Below, in pieces: positions 36,884 to 45,480 of a stretch of 64,000 nt of DNA (the stretch's first letter is position 1; each line of letters opens with the position of its first letter). The notes under the pieces are model-generated. The model was not told the DNA's origin and did no database searches. It saw only the letters and a program-made list of their open reading frames with translations. This DNA is from Bacteroidales bacterium (lineage in GTDB: Bacteria; Bacteroidota; Bacteroidia; Bacteroidales; GCA-2748055): the NCBI GenBank assembly GCA_029210585.1, contig JARGFP010000022.1, positions 1 to 64,000 of the forward strand, in the 5' to 3' direction. The position numbers and the translations under genes are program-made.

Positions 36884-38287
36884 CTACCTGTCAGCGGCAA
36901 GCTCCACGGCCCGGGTAGTGGTATAGTATTTTGCCAGCATCTGTTCAGCCTCCCATTCGGGAAGTTTCCCTTCCTCCATGTAACCAAGGAACTTATTTGT
37001 TACCTGTGCAAAATGGGCTTCGTGTCCCTTGCGGTACTTGTTGGGAATACTGACCCGCCACAGGCCCTCTTCCACAATTTCAAAGGCGATGCCCGGGTAC
37101 GCTTCACCCAGGGACGCTGACAGGTACAGTTCCAGTCGCGCCTGCAACGCGTCTGCCGGGAATCCATCCACTGCCCTGATATACAATTCCGGCCGGTAGT
37201 TTTCCGCCTCACCCTGTCGGATCACCAGGTCACAAGTATTACCGCGCATGATGGAATAATGTGTGTCCCCTGCCCCTTCAGGCGCCTGGAATGCCCACTC
37301 CACGGATACCTTCGCATGAATACCTTTTACCGTATAGTCAATTGCGCTGTTGGCAATGGCCCGGAGTGTATCATCAACAATATAGTCGTCAAGGAAACCT
37401 GGAAAGGCGGCTTCCCCCGTTACCTTGCGGAATTGTTCGGTACTCAGTAAGGTCGGCCAGCGTTGTGAATGAAGGATCCTGATGTCCTGTACATAATCAG
37501 CCACACCACCCGGAACTGCCTCCCACATCACCAGGTCAACCAAATGCGTACCCACATCCGCAATGGCCTCTCCTTCCTGGCGCACATCGAAGAACCAGGC
37601 CGGGCGTTGCAGGGGCTTGCCCGATACATACTTGAAAAAATGGTGCACCGACTCCTTGGTGATGGCCGGCACCTCCACGCTCCCCTTGCTCAGTCCGCCG
37701 AAGATATCCTCCTGTTCCGACAGTTTCTTCTGAAGGATGGTGGTGATCTCAAACCGCTCGGTCATGATATCATACAATAATAGCCCCTGCGCATCGGCTT
37801 TCTCAAAAGCCGATCGCAGCAGCTCAAAATCCGAGGGCTCAATGGCCATGGGCTTGTCGGAATACACGTGCAGACCGGCATCAATGCAGGCGTCGATGTA
37901 TTCTGTTTTCCGCTGGTTATTGCCCGCCAGCACCACCAGGTTGCCGGGTTGCTCTTTCAGCATCTTTTCCAGGTAATCAGGACCGGTATACACCTCCAGG
38001 GTCCAGGCAGTGGGATCCTCCTCCCGCTGGTTGTAGGAGGCAACCCTGGCAAGGTAGTCCTCCAGCTCCATGCCCCCGGGGGCAAACACATACACGGTGC
38101 TGTCAACGCCGGGATACATTTCCTTCTGCACCAGTGAGGCATGGAAATGTCCCGGATCCAGTACCATCAGGGTGATCATGTTGTCCTGGTTCATCGCAGG
38201 TTCTTTTTTCGTTGCACATCCCGAAAATACGACCGCCAGGCAGACAATCGCAACAATCAGCAAATTGGTTCTTACCATCCTCATCAT
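36884..38287 (-). CDS. Gfo/Idh/MocA-family oxidoreductase lipoprotein
   Basis: About 467 residues. The signal peptide (MMRMVRTNLLIVAIVCLAVVFSGC) ends in a lipobox, so this dehydrogenase-fold protein is anchored outside the cytoplasm. VLDPGHFHASLVQ stands in place of the usual GxGxxG nucleotide-binding loop; GLHVYSDKPMAI carries the conserved (E/D)KP motif, and ADVGTHLVDLVMW is the typical C-terminal domain block. Members of this lipoprotein subgroup are recalled as a putative-oxidoreductase family with a distinct C-terminal domain. Several ATGs compete (38311, 38299, 38287, 38278); a promoter-like TACTTTG just before 38311 favours a start downstream of it. Substrate is presumably a sugar or cyclitol derivative; redox activity without a classical Rossmann glycine loop is uncertain. 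Confidence 0.8.
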   Translation of the reverse strand: MMRMVRTNLLIVAIVCLAVVFSGCATKKEPAMNQDNMITLMVLDPGHFHASLVQKEMYPGVDSTVYVFAPGGMELEDYLARVASYNQREEDPTAWTLEVYTGPDYLEKMLKEQPGNLVVLAGNNQRKTEYIDACIDAGLHVYSDKPMAIEPSDFELLRSAFEKADAQGLLLYDIMTERFEITTILQKKLSEQEDIFGGLSKGSVEVPAITKESVHHFFKYVSGKPLQRPAWFFDVRQEGEAIADVGTHLVDLVMWEAVPGGVADYVQDIRILHSQRWPTLLSTEQFRKVTGEAAFPGFLDDYIVDDTLRAIANSAIDYTVKGIHAKVSVEWAFQAPEGAGDTHYSIMRGNTCDLVIRQGEAENYRPELYIRAVDGFPADALQARLELYLSASLGEAYPGIAFEIVEEGLWRVSIPNKYRKGHEAHFAQVTNKFLGYMEEGKLPEWEAEQMLAKYYTTTRAVELAADR

Positions 38288-38496
38288 TTTCTCAATCATT
38301 AGAATTTTCATCCTTACAAAGTACAATGCATGCTCCTGAACCCAACAGCACCTGGCTGTCCGTAAAATATCTGACTGCTTCAAAGTGCTCCTCCTCGACA
38401 GCACATCTCTCCGGCAGCGTACCTTTTCTGCAGCCTTCGCACATGCACCTTCACCTCTTCACCCGGCCTTATTCCAGGCTGCTTCAGGTCTCCAGC

Positions 38497-38538
38497 TTTA
38501 GCTTTCCGGGTTTAGCTCTCCGGGTTTAGCTCTCCAGG
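38497..38538 (-). repeat. Three tandem 14-nt units across the oxidoreductase stop codon
   Basis: The plus-strand units TTTAGCTTTCCGGG, TTTAGCTCTCCGGG and TTTAGCTCTCCAGG lie head to tail. The stop codon of the 38526-39905 gene lies in the third unit, and every unit regenerates the same TAA. The array is downstream of the gene on the minus strand. Confidence 0.9.
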
Positions 38539-39905
38539 TCCAGGTGTTCCAGCCCGTAGGGGGCACGGTCCGGACGATCCAGCATGGCATTGGCTGCCTC
38601 GCTGTTGGTAAAACGTTCCTTCTGTGGATCATACTTCAGTTTTTCTGGCACCTTCATGGCAATATGGCTCACCAGGCAGGTGGAGCAGGCGCGATGTCCC
38701 GGTTCCACGGGTGAGATCGGCTCTTTCCTGGACGCTATACAATCGAGCCAGTTGCCGTGCTGATCGTCGCTTTTGTACAGATGCAAATCATTTTCGCCCG
38801 GTCGCCAGGCCAGGATGTTGGGATCACTCGCATCCAGTGCCTTGCTGTTGGCCTCCTGCGCAACAGGATCGCTTGCAGTGGCCTGGTAGTTGCCACGTGA
38901 AACAAAGATCCATCCATCGGTGCCCTCATACCTGATGCCGTTGGTGTATCCGCCGCTGATGAGCATCTCAATACCATTGTCATATATCGCCCGTACCATG
39001 AAGTCTCCATGTACATCCCACATTCCTGAACGTGGGAACTGGGCCACAGCCTCGATTTCTATCGGGTTGGTATATTCTGTGTCCATCCCCCAGTTGGCCG
39101 AGTCAATGTGGTGTTGTCCCCACCCGGTGATCATTCCGGCCCCGAACTGCTCACACCTGAGCCAGCCCGGCCTGCTGTAATCGTGCTGCGGGTGCACCCG
39201 CGTTTCAGTATAATAGACTTCGGGGGTGGTCCCCAGCCACATATCATAATTGAGGTTGGAAGGGACTGGCATCTCTTCTGTCTCCGGACCGGAGGGATCA
39301 CCTGGCAGACCGATCTTCACGGTATGCACCTTTCCGATCCTTCCGTTACGCACCAGCTCGGCAGCAATACGGAATTGCGGCGAAGAGCGCTGCTGCGTCC
39401 CCATCTGCAGGATCACCCCCTGCTTTTTTACGATATCGCTCAGGATTCGTCCTTCCTTAATGGTCAGCGAGGTCGGTTTCTGCAGGTAGATATCCTTTCC
39501 TGCGAGTGCAGCCTCCACGGCCGGCTGTGCATGCCAGTGATCGGGCGTGCTGATAATTACGGCATCCAGGTCCTTGCGCTGAAGCATCTCCCGGTAATCA
39601 TCATGGATCTTCGTGTCCATGTATTTCTTCTTCCCGGTGGTGCGGGCATAATAGTCATCGATGAACCGCTTCCCGTCAGCGGCACGTTTTGAATCCACAT
39701 CACAGACCCCTACAACCCGGGCCACATCATACCTCATCGTATCCGGCAGATCGTGCGATCGGGCGATCCTCCCGAACCCGATCTGTCCGATCTGAATCTT
39801 GTTGCTGGGAGCCGATTTCCCGAATACTGTTGCTGGCACGATGGTGGGCACCATGAAAGCCCCTGCCCCTGCAGCCGCTGTTTTCATAAATTTACGTCGT
39901 TCCAC
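38526..39905 (-). CDS. Gfo/Idh/MocA-family dehydrogenase with Tat-type signal
   Basis: 459 residues. The N-terminus MERRKFMKTAAAGAGAFMVP is a twin-arginine-like signal (ERRKFMK), so the folded, cofactor-loaded enzyme would be exported. The Rossmann fold shows IGQIGFGRIARSHDLPD, VVGVCDVD and AVIISTPDHWHAQPAVEA. YLQKPTSLTIKEGRIL replaces the usual EKP by QKP, which is common in this exported subgroup. GWGQHHIDSANWGMD is the predicted C-terminal active-site region with the histidine. Exported family members are known to act on sugar derivatives such as glycosides. The gene is followed by the Gfo-type lipoprotein at 36884 and preceded by ThuA, a partnership often seen in sugar-oxidation loci. Confidence 0.9.
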   Translation of the reverse strand: MERRKFMKTAAAGAGAFMVPTIVPATVFGKSAPSNKIQIGQIGFGRIARSHDLPDTMRYDVARVVGVCDVDSKRAADGKRFIDDYYARTTGKKKYMDTKIHDDYREMLQRKDLDAVIISTPDHWHAQPAVEAALAGKDIYLQKPTSLTIKEGRILSDIVKKQGVILQMGTQQRSSPQFRIAAELVRNGRIGKVHTVKIGLPGDPSGPETEEMPVPSNLNYDMWLGTTPEVYYTETRVHPQHDYSRPGWLRCEQFGAGMITGWGQHHIDSANWGMDTEYTNPIEIEAVAQFPRSGMWDVHGDFMVRAIYDNGIEMLISGGYTNGIRYEGTDGWIFVSRGNYQATASDPVAQEANSKALDASDPNILAWRPGENDLHLYKSDDQHGNWLDCIASRKEPISPVEPGHRACSTCLVSHIAMKVPEKLKYDPQKERFTNSEAANAMLDRPDRAPYGLEHLDLES

Positions 39906-40065
39906 AACTATAAGTTTTTGTTAAGCAATTAAGTTTTCAATATAATATATTTCCAATAGATCAATTTTACATTTAATTACTGTGGGCTCCTTATTCACTG
40001 AACTTACCGCCAGGGCAATATCTGTTTCTATCCCTTTTTAAACAGAAGTTCACCCGATCCCCCTT

Positions 40066-40824
40066 CTACTCCAGGATCCATACAATCCCGCCTTGCAGGT
40101 GCTGCCTGAAAAACGTATCGTCGTAATATTCGATTTTGTGTCCCAACGCTGTGTAAAACACCCGCGTCCCCTCAACCACATGGTACCAGGCCAGGGGAAA
40201 CAGGTTACCGAACACATCCCCGGGATATTCATCCTTTTCGTCATCTTTTATCGTGCCCAGGTCCGCCGCCAACAATACATGGATGGCCGGATTCAGGTAG
40301 TTGGAATAGTAGCATTCGTCTTCCCATTGCCACACTTTCGGAAGATGCGAAGTGGAAACATGTGTCGGATCGATCACGTGGATATCGAATTTCTGCAGCT
40401 TCGGGTGCCTGATGAACTTTCCCCCGACCATCTCTGCGTACCAGGGCCAGTCACGCTCCGAGGCATTGGCCGAGTGTATGGCCATAAATCCCTTCCCCGA
40501 CAGAATATATTCCTTGAAAGCCGCACGCTGTTCTTCGGTCAGAAAAGCCTCGTTGTTGGAATTGGAGAAAATAATGGCATCGTATTTCTGCAGGCCTTTT
40601 TTCTCAAAGATCACGGGATCATCGGTATGCATCGTTTTAATTCCGATTGAGCTGCATATCTCCTCCAGCGCCTCAACACTCGCAGCGATATTGTCGTGTA
40701 CGTAGCCTTCCCCGTTCCGGGTGTAGATCAGCACCGATTTCCCATTCAGACCGCCATCCTGCGCCATGCCGAGGCTTGTGATCATTGCAATCATTATTAC
40801 CAGTATTTGTCTCATTTGCTTCAT
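40066..40824 (-). CDS. Secreted ThuA-domain protein
   Basis: About 252 residues. I start at MKQMRQILVIMIAMITSLGMAQ, a signal peptide; an ATG five codons earlier is also possible. The ThuA-like (glutamine-amidotransferase-like) fold is visible as SVLIYTRNGEGYVHDNI, YDAIIFSNSNNEAFL, FKEYILSGKGFMAIHSANAS and GTRVFYTALGHKIEYYDDTF. ThuA proteins accompany sugar-oxidising dehydrogenases (trehalose/3-keto-glycoside pathways); their exact chemistry is not settled. Here it lies between the Tat-exported dehydrogenase and DUF6807, consistent with one periplasmic sugar-modification pathway. Confidence 0.85.
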   Translation of the reverse strand: MKQMRQILVIMIAMITSLGMAQDGGLNGKSVLIYTRNGEGYVHDNIAASVEALEEICSSIGIKTMHTDDPVIFEKKGLQKYDAIIFSNSNNEAFLTEEQRAAFKEYILSGKGFMAIHSANASERDWPWYAEMVGGKFIRHPKLQKFDIHVIDPTHVSTSHLPKVWQWEDECYYSNYLNPAIHVLLAADLGTIKDDEKDEYPGDVFGNLFPLAWYHVVEGTRVFYTALGHKIEYYDDTFFRQHLQGGIVWILE

Positions 40825-40869
40825 GTTAAATATATTCACTTTCTGTTACTAACGCAATAACCATTCAAT

Positions 40870-40962
40870 CTAATGTGCATATGCAAATCGCCTCTGCTGA
40901 GCAAGCGCCGAATAATACGCATATTCCTCCAGGTACGAGCTATGCTATTCCGCATACGCAAA
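40870..40962 (-). repeat. Decayed copy of the DUF6807 gene's last codons
   Basis: The gene ends FAYAE-stop (40945-40962). About 75 bases downstream on the minus strand the sequence reads FAYAH-stop (40870-40887), with 13 of 18 bases identical. A partial third echo (AATATGCGTATTATTC) lies between them. Confidence 0.55.
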
Positions 40963-42183
40963 CCCGTTCCAGTACCTTTCCGCCTCTTCAGCGGTGATGG
41001 CTCCGTCAAACACCACCATCCTGTACTTTAACAGGTAGTCCCTTCCCGGCAGAATCACCCAGTCATTGTGCCGGATGGGACAAAACTCGAAAAACAGCTC
41101 CCCGTGGTTGCTGTCGGGCGGCCATACCCGCATGGGCTCGGGATGTTCGCGGTTTTCGGGGTGACTCATGAACAGGATGCCCGAACGTCCCTCCTTCACG
41201 GGAGAAGCGCCCTCAACGATGCACCACCTCGCCCGGGTCCCGTCGGCCGTTGCCCTGTCCGCTCCTTCCGAGGTGAGCACGGTACTGTTTTCATTGTTCC
41301 ATTCCCCTGTGGCCCGGTATCCGAGCCCGCCGCCATAACGGTAGGCATCAAACAAAATCGTATCCTGCAACACATTCCTGAGGGTGGTATGCAGGTCCAG
41401 AATGTATCGTTTTCCGTCTGCACTTTTCCCCCAGTAGGTCACCTCCCAAAATTCGTCCATGGTCACCCGCTCACCGGTTGTATGACCTTTATCAATATGC
41501 TGTTGCAGTGCAGTGTATGCTGAAAATACCGGACCCTCAACCGTTTCCAGTACCGCCTTCGTACGCACGGTGCCTTCACCTTTTCCCAGGTTCCAGTAGT
41601 CGATCTCCCGCCCATTGATGTGGGTCAGGGTCCAGGGATTCCATATCCCGTAATGGTGGTAGTGGTCGGGGGGCTGAATACGCGTGAGCACCATCCCGCC
41701 GGGTGAATAGAACGGGTGGATGTATGCCGATCTCCTGAATACGGAATCCACTCCTTCCGGCGGCATGATCTCCGATATGCGGTAACTCAGCACAGGTTGC
41801 GAAGCATCAGATAGTATCAGTTCATTCTCGTCCTGCTGCATTGTGGCTACGGGAAGGGTGACTGGTTGCTTGCCCCGCCTTTTCAATAAAACATATTCCC
41901 TGGTTGTTCCCCGTGACGTCACACCCGTTGCCATGAACCTGATTACCGCGGTCCCGTCTTCGAAATCCAGCTGGAACGGTACCGGTGCCCGGCCTCCCGG
42001 TGTAAGCTCAAAAAGCCCGACTGCCTCTTCAAGGTCGGCCGCCAGTGGCGGTACTTCCACCCGCACCGGCCAGTCCTGCCGGTCATATTCGCCGGCGGTA
42101 ACTTCGAACCTGGCAAGCTCAGTATCAGCGCAGGAACCCATGACGGTAAAAAGAATCAACAAAACCAGGTAGCGGATCATCAT
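40945..42183 (-). CDS. DUF6807 (PmoA-like) lipoprotein
   Basis: About 412 residues. The signal peptide MMIRYLVLLILFTVMGSC ends in a lipobox. The frame extends nine codons further upstream, but this extension (MMIRYRKRS) is the product of a 27-bp tandem duplication of the same start, so the true start is ambiguous. The mature part contains VFRRSAYIHPFYSPGGMVLT, PPDHYHHYGIWNPWT, FWEVTYWGKSADGKRYILDL and NDWVILPGRDYLLKYRMVVF, the pattern of the DUF6807 family (often labelled PmoA). Function is not established; members are found beside exported Gfo/Idh/MocA enzymes, as here. Confidence 0.8.
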   Translation of the reverse strand: MMIRYLVLLILFTVMGSCADTELARFEVTAGEYDRQDWPVRVEVPPLAADLEEAVGLFELTPGGRAPVPFQLDFEDGTAVIRFMATGVTSRGTTREYVLLKRRGKQPVTLPVATMQQDENELILSDASQPVLSYRISEIMPPEGVDSVFRRSAYIHPFYSPGGMVLTRIQPPDHYHHYGIWNPWTLTHINGREIDYWNLGKGEGTVRTKAVLETVEGPVFSAYTALQQHIDKGHTTGERVTMDEFWEVTYWGKSADGKRYILDLHTTLRNVLQDTILFDAYRYGGGLGYRATGEWNNENSTVLTSEGADRATADGTRARWCIVEGASPVKEGRSGILFMSHPENREHPEPMRVWPPDSNHGELFFEFCPIRHNDWVILPGRDYLLKYRMVVFDGAITAEEAERYWNGFAYAE

Positions 42184-42221
42184 ACTTCGTTTACGGTAGC
42201 GGATCATCATACTTCGTTTAC
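42168..42221 (-). repeat. Exact 27-bp tandem duplication of the DUF6807 gene start
   Basis: Two identical 27-bp units (42168-42194 and 42195-42221) contain the start region encoding MMIRY followed by RKRS. The duplication creates two equivalent start sites. The units are identical, so the event is recent. Confidence 0.95.
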
Positions 42222-42290
42222 GGTTTATGAGTAATTTTTGCGGTCGATAATACAGTTGTTACGGTCTATGATACAGTTTTTACGGTTTGC
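42222..42290 (-). repeat. 21-nt tandem units spanning the end of the UroD-like gene
   Basis: The plus-strand units GGTCGATAATACAGTTGTTAC and GGTCTATGATACAGTTTTTAC stand head to tail, followed by GGTTTGCAG inside the gene and preceded by a looser unit at 42222-42241. The stop codon of the 42266-43300 gene lies in one unit. Together with the 27-bp repeat, the whole intergenic region between the two genes is made of tandem repeats. Confidence 0.8.
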
Positions 42291-43300
42291 AGAAAAGCGC
42301 GGATATTTTCCGTGGGGACGTCCTGTGGCATCCCGCCACCGCATGACCAGATGATCCGGCTTGTATCCTTCACCTCCTCCACCATCTTCCGGGTCGCCGA
42401 TTCAATCTCACCGGGTGTTTTTGCCGCCAGCACGTCGCGCGGCGGAAGGTTCCCCAGCAGGGCCACATCGGGTCCGGCCAGCTCCCTGATATCGTTGATG
42501 CTGTGTTCAAAACTGAAATTATACAGGTTCACACCCATTTCTGCGACAAAAGGAGTGCTCACAAGTCCGCTGGCATCATTGTGGAAAAATTTGATCTGCG
42601 CATCAAATGCCGAAAAAATCTCTTTGATATAAGGCACGGCAAACGCCTTCACCTCCGGTTCGGCAATGAAACCAACAATATCATCAAGGATCAGGATCCC
42701 ATCGATGGAGGGAAACTGTGCTTTCTGGTGACGGACCCAGGCAACCGTAAAATCGGTGATAATGCGCAACAGCCGGTGGATCTCCTCCGGCTGCAGCATG
42801 ATCGCCAGCATCAGCTCAGAGGTCCCCATCAGGAAGGAGGCAATATTCAGGGGTCCGCGTGCAATGGCGAACCTGATCTCATGTCCCATGTCCCGGATCT
42901 CCGGCTGCATGGTCCTGAGACGTTGGATCATAAATGGAAGCAGTCCGTCGGAAGACGGATCGGGAATTTTCATGCCCGCGATCTGTGCTACATCTGAAAT
43001 GATCCGGTCGGCATGGGGCATCTGGTCCTTCTTCCAGATACATTTCGCACCGAATGCGGAAGGTTCCGTACACATCCCGTATTCCGACCAGAAACCCGGT
43101 AGGAAAAGGGTGTCGGGGAAAGTTTCCAGCACCTTGCGATAGGCATCCATCCAGACACGGTCGGATGCATAGAACTCGAGATGCGTCACACCGTACCATC
43201 CGGGGATCCAGGGACTGTCGATAATGAACCCGGTAACAGGATCACCCGTGTGCCTGCCGTGTACGACGTCGGTGAGTAGTTTCCATTGCGCGTCGGTCAT
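42266..43300 (-). CDS. Uroporphyrinogen-decarboxylase-fold protein (MtaA-like methyltransferase group)
   Basis: 344 residues of the UroD/MtaA superfamily. The typical parts are MTDAQWKLLTDVVHG at the N-terminus, GPLNIASFLMGTSELML, LLRIITDFTVAWVRHQ and IKFFHNDASGL, then LGNLPPRDVLAAKTPGEIES and IIWSCGGGMPQDVPTENIRA at the C-terminus. True heme-pathway HemE has conserved N-terminal arginines for substrate carboxylates that I cannot recognise here, and the gene is not with hem genes, so I favour a one-carbon or catabolic methyltransferase-like role. It starts the minus-strand cassette that continues with DUF6807, ThuA and two dehydrogenases. It has no signal peptide and is cytoplasmic. Confidence 0.8.
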   Translation of the reverse strand: MTDAQWKLLTDVVHGRHTGDPVTGFIIDSPWIPGWYGVTHLEFYASDRVWMDAYRKVLETFPDTLFLPGFWSEYGMCTEPSAFGAKCIWKKDQMPHADRIISDVAQIAGMKIPDPSSDGLLPFMIQRLRTMQPEIRDMGHEIRFAIARGPLNIASFLMGTSELMLAIMLQPEEIHRLLRIITDFTVAWVRHQKAQFPSIDGILILDDIVGFIAEPEVKAFAVPYIKEIFSAFDAQIKFFHNDASGLVSTPFVAEMGVNLYNFSFEHSINDIRELAGPDVALLGNLPPRDVLAAKTPGEIESATRKMVEEVKDTSRIIWSCGGGMPQDVPTENIRAFLQTVKTVS

Positions 43301-43402
43301 TTGTATTCAGGTTGTAGTTAGCATTCGTGAAAATTAATGAAAAAAATGTACCCGTCAAAAGATTTTAGCAACCTTCTACACCATGCCGGTGCCAAACGTT
43401 TG

Positions 43403-43570
43403 TCATTTAGCTTCATATTCTGACAAACAATCAGGACAGAGACAGTCGGTATACCGTTCCATGATCCTGATCATTTCTTTTTTCAATACCTGCGCCTGCT
43501 CACACCAGCAGTCATTGTCGCCCTCGCAGGAAAATTGTTTGTTACATTTCGGACATGTTTTTGTAGCCAT
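43403..43570 (-). CDS. Small cysteine-rich CWC-type protein, 55 aa
   Basis: The start at ATG 43570 gives MATKTCPKCNKQFSC followed by DCWCEQ and LCPDCLSEYEAK. The spacing of seven cysteines (CPxC, C, CWC, CxCPxC) is that of the cysteine-rich CWC family, small proteins presumed to bind zinc. A longer frame upstream overlaps folB's end and adds no motif. It follows folB in the same direction with a 43-bp gap. Function is unknown. Confidence 0.8.
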   Translation of the reverse strand: MATKTCPKCNKQFSCEGDNDCWCEQAQVLKKEMIRIMERYTDCLCPDCLSEYEAK

Positions 43571-43613
43571 TTGAATCAGTATCTTTAAGGTATCACCCAC
43601 AACAGACAAACGA

Positions 43614-43973
43614 TCAAACCTTCCGTGTCATTGTTACACTCACATTCCTAATGGGACCTCCCATGGGCGGGTTCATCTTGCGTATTGTAACAGTTACGGA
43701 AGTGAGTCCGCCCAGTTCCCGGTAGATGGCATCCAGGATCCGCTTCCCGATATGCTCCAACAGGTTAGAGGTGTGCCGCTTCATCTCCTCTTTCACCACC
43801 CGGTAAGCCACCTGATAATTCACCGCATCCTCAAGGGCATCGCTCTCAGCCGGTTTCGACATGTCGGTCTCCATCTCCAGGTCGACCAGGAAACGGTTAC
43901 CGACAATCTGCTCCTCCCGGTAATGACCGTGAAAGGCGTAAAACTCCATTTGTTCGATCTTGATCAGTCCCAT
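43614..43973 (-). CDS. folB: Dihydroneopterin aldolase (folate synthesis)
   Basis: 119 residues. FolB converts 7,8-dihydroneopterin to 6-hydroxymethyl-dihydropterin and glycolaldehyde in folate synthesis. IEQMEFYAFHGHYREEQIVG is the conserved N-terminal block with the catalytic-region Glu/His/Tyr residues; DAVNYQVAYRVVKEEM and SNLLEHIGKRILDAI match the body, and VTIRKMNPPMGGPIRNVSV contains the catalytic lysine (K in IRKMNPP). Its ATG starts immediately after the stop of the DUF3307 gene, so the two are probably translationally coupled. Confidence 0.93.
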   Translation of the reverse strand: MGLIKIEQMEFYAFHGHYREEQIVGNRFLVDLEMETDMSKPAESDALEDAVNYQVAYRVVKEEMKRHTSNLLEHIGKRILDAIYRELGGLTSVTVTIRKMNPPMGGPIRNVSVTMTRKV

Positions 43974-44732
43974 CTATCTGTTTTTTATCATCCACAAAGT
44001 TACAATACCTGTAATGATTGCAATGGAAAAACTCAACAAGGTTCCAATCAGTATATATTCTACCCTTTTCCTGTCATAATTGGTCTTTATATCACTATAA
44101 CGCAACACAGATTTTGCCGCAATCAGAAATCCTATCAGTGCAAACTGCTGGATCAGGACGAATGACACAATCATTACCCGCTCAAGAATACCGATAAATC
44201 TGCCGGCATCTTTTAATCCTATCACCTCTTCACCCACCCTTGCTTCAATAAATCCTGCCGGCCTGGAAGGCCTGTCGGGTTGAAATCTTTCCGTCAGAAT
44301 GCGGATAAGCACGGCCGCAGGAGACAGGATAATCATGTAGGCCAGGATGACCAGCAGGACCAGAGGGCCATTAAGGAAAAGCAACAGGCCCGGGATCGCT
44401 GAGGAATCACCGTAAAAAGTGATCCAGACCAATGATATGACAATGATGTGGAGTCCCTGGTCGACCAGGAAAAGAGCCGGCCGTTCCTTGATATATACTT
44501 TTCCCAGGTCCAGCAGGAAATGTGACAATGTGATGATGAGGGGCACGAGGAATCCCGTCCAGTCCCCCAGTAACAGATAAACCAGCAGGCCGTGAATTAC
44601 TGCATGCAGATAAAGGTGAACGGATCTGAACTGGTGCCTCCTCCGCTTTCCGGCCCATCGCTTCGGCTGAAAGAAAAAATCTCCCAGAAAATGGGCTATG
44701 AGTAATTTGATAATGATATCAATCTGATCCAT
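43974..44732 (-). CDS. DUF3307 integral membrane protein
   Basis: 252 residues with about six hydrophobic segments. The N-terminus IIIKLLIAHFLGDFFFQPKRWA is the hallmark of DUF3307, and LHAVIHGLLVYLLLGDW and LIITLSHFLLDLGKVYIKER follow. In many Bacteroidetes this gene sits next to satD, as it does here (20 bp downstream of it). The central AAVLIRILTERFQP and the VGEEVIGLKDAGRFIGILER segment are a soluble loop. The role is unknown; the conserved neighbourhood suggests a membrane partner of SatD. Confidence 0.85.
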   Translation of the reverse strand: MDQIDIIIKLLIAHFLGDFFFQPKRWAGKRRRHQFRSVHLYLHAVIHGLLVYLLLGDWTGFLVPLIITLSHFLLDLGKVYIKERPALFLVDQGLHIIVISLVWITFYGDSSAIPGLLLFLNGPLVLLVILAYMIILSPAAVLIRILTERFQPDRPSRPAGFIEARVGEEVIGLKDAGRFIGILERVMIVSFVLIQQFALIGFLIAAKSVLRYSDIKTNYDRKRVEYILIGTLLSFSIAIITGIVTLWMIKNR

Positions 44733-44751
44733 CGTTCAGTATGCAATATTT

Positions 44752-45420
44752 TTAGCGGACGACGCGTATAATCTGATCCTTAAAATAATTCAAAAGATAG
44801 CGGACTTCATCCATATGGGCAATTTTTAGCCTGTTTTGAACGGACGATTGTGATATTCCCAGGAAATCGGCCGTCTCCCGCTGGGTCTCTCCCACCAGCA
44901 GGTTCCTGTAAACCGCCTGGGAGGAATTCTCGCTCCAGCCGTTAATGATAATATCCGTCAGCCGGCAAATCATTTCAAAATGGACATTCAGCTGCGCATC
45001 AGGTGTGACAACAATAAGCCGCAATCCCTCATCGGTAATTGATTCGAGCATCTTCCCCGAAAGGGTAAACGCCTCACCATATGATTCGGAGATCGGGTCC
45101 GATATTTCCCCAACACCTCCAATACCGATGCTCAGACGCACATCGATGCTCTCATCCAGCATATCCTCAACTACCAGCGGCGATGCGAGCCGGTACACCC
45201 CACCCCGAAACCCGGAACGTAATATCAATGCGATGAGCAAGGACTTCTCCGGCTCCGTTACAAGCTGAAAACTGTCGCCACGGAAAATCTCCCACCTACC
45301 GGCTCGAACATATCCATGTTCCACCAACCGCTGCATAATCAACTTGAGGGACCTGATCATTTTCGCAGGGTCGCTGATATAGGTTGAGTTTACAATATCT
45401 CCTGTAATTACAGCCTTCAT
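44752..45420 (-). CDS. SatD-family protein with C-terminal helix-turn-helix
   Basis: 222 residues. The N-terminal MKAVITGDIVNSTYISDP is the family signature, and WEIFRGDSFQLV and VRLSIGIGGVGEISDPISES resemble a nucleotidyl-cyclase-like fold. Residues about 178-201 (ETQRETADFLGISQSSVQNR) form a sigma-70-region-4-like helix-turn-helix, so DNA binding is likely. It is divergent from glnS, and three exact 16-bp repeats lie in the gap just upstream (45481-45554), plausible operators for autoregulation. The downstream gene is DUF3307. Biochemical role is not known to me. Confidence 0.8.
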   Translation of the reverse strand: MKAVITGDIVNSTYISDPAKMIRSLKLIMQRLVEHGYVRAGRWEIFRGDSFQLVTEPEKSLLIALILRSGFRGGVYRLASPLVVEDMLDESIDVRLSIGIGGVGEISDPISESYGEAFTLSGKMLESITDEGLRLIVVTPDAQLNVHFEMICRLTDIIINGWSENSSQAVYRNLLVGETQRETADFLGISQSSVQNRLKIAHMDEVRYLLNYFKDQIIRVVR

Positions 45421-45480
45421 TGTTTATGTATCAACGCATCAATATATCGTAATAAGCTTGTTTAAATATCAAATATAGAT

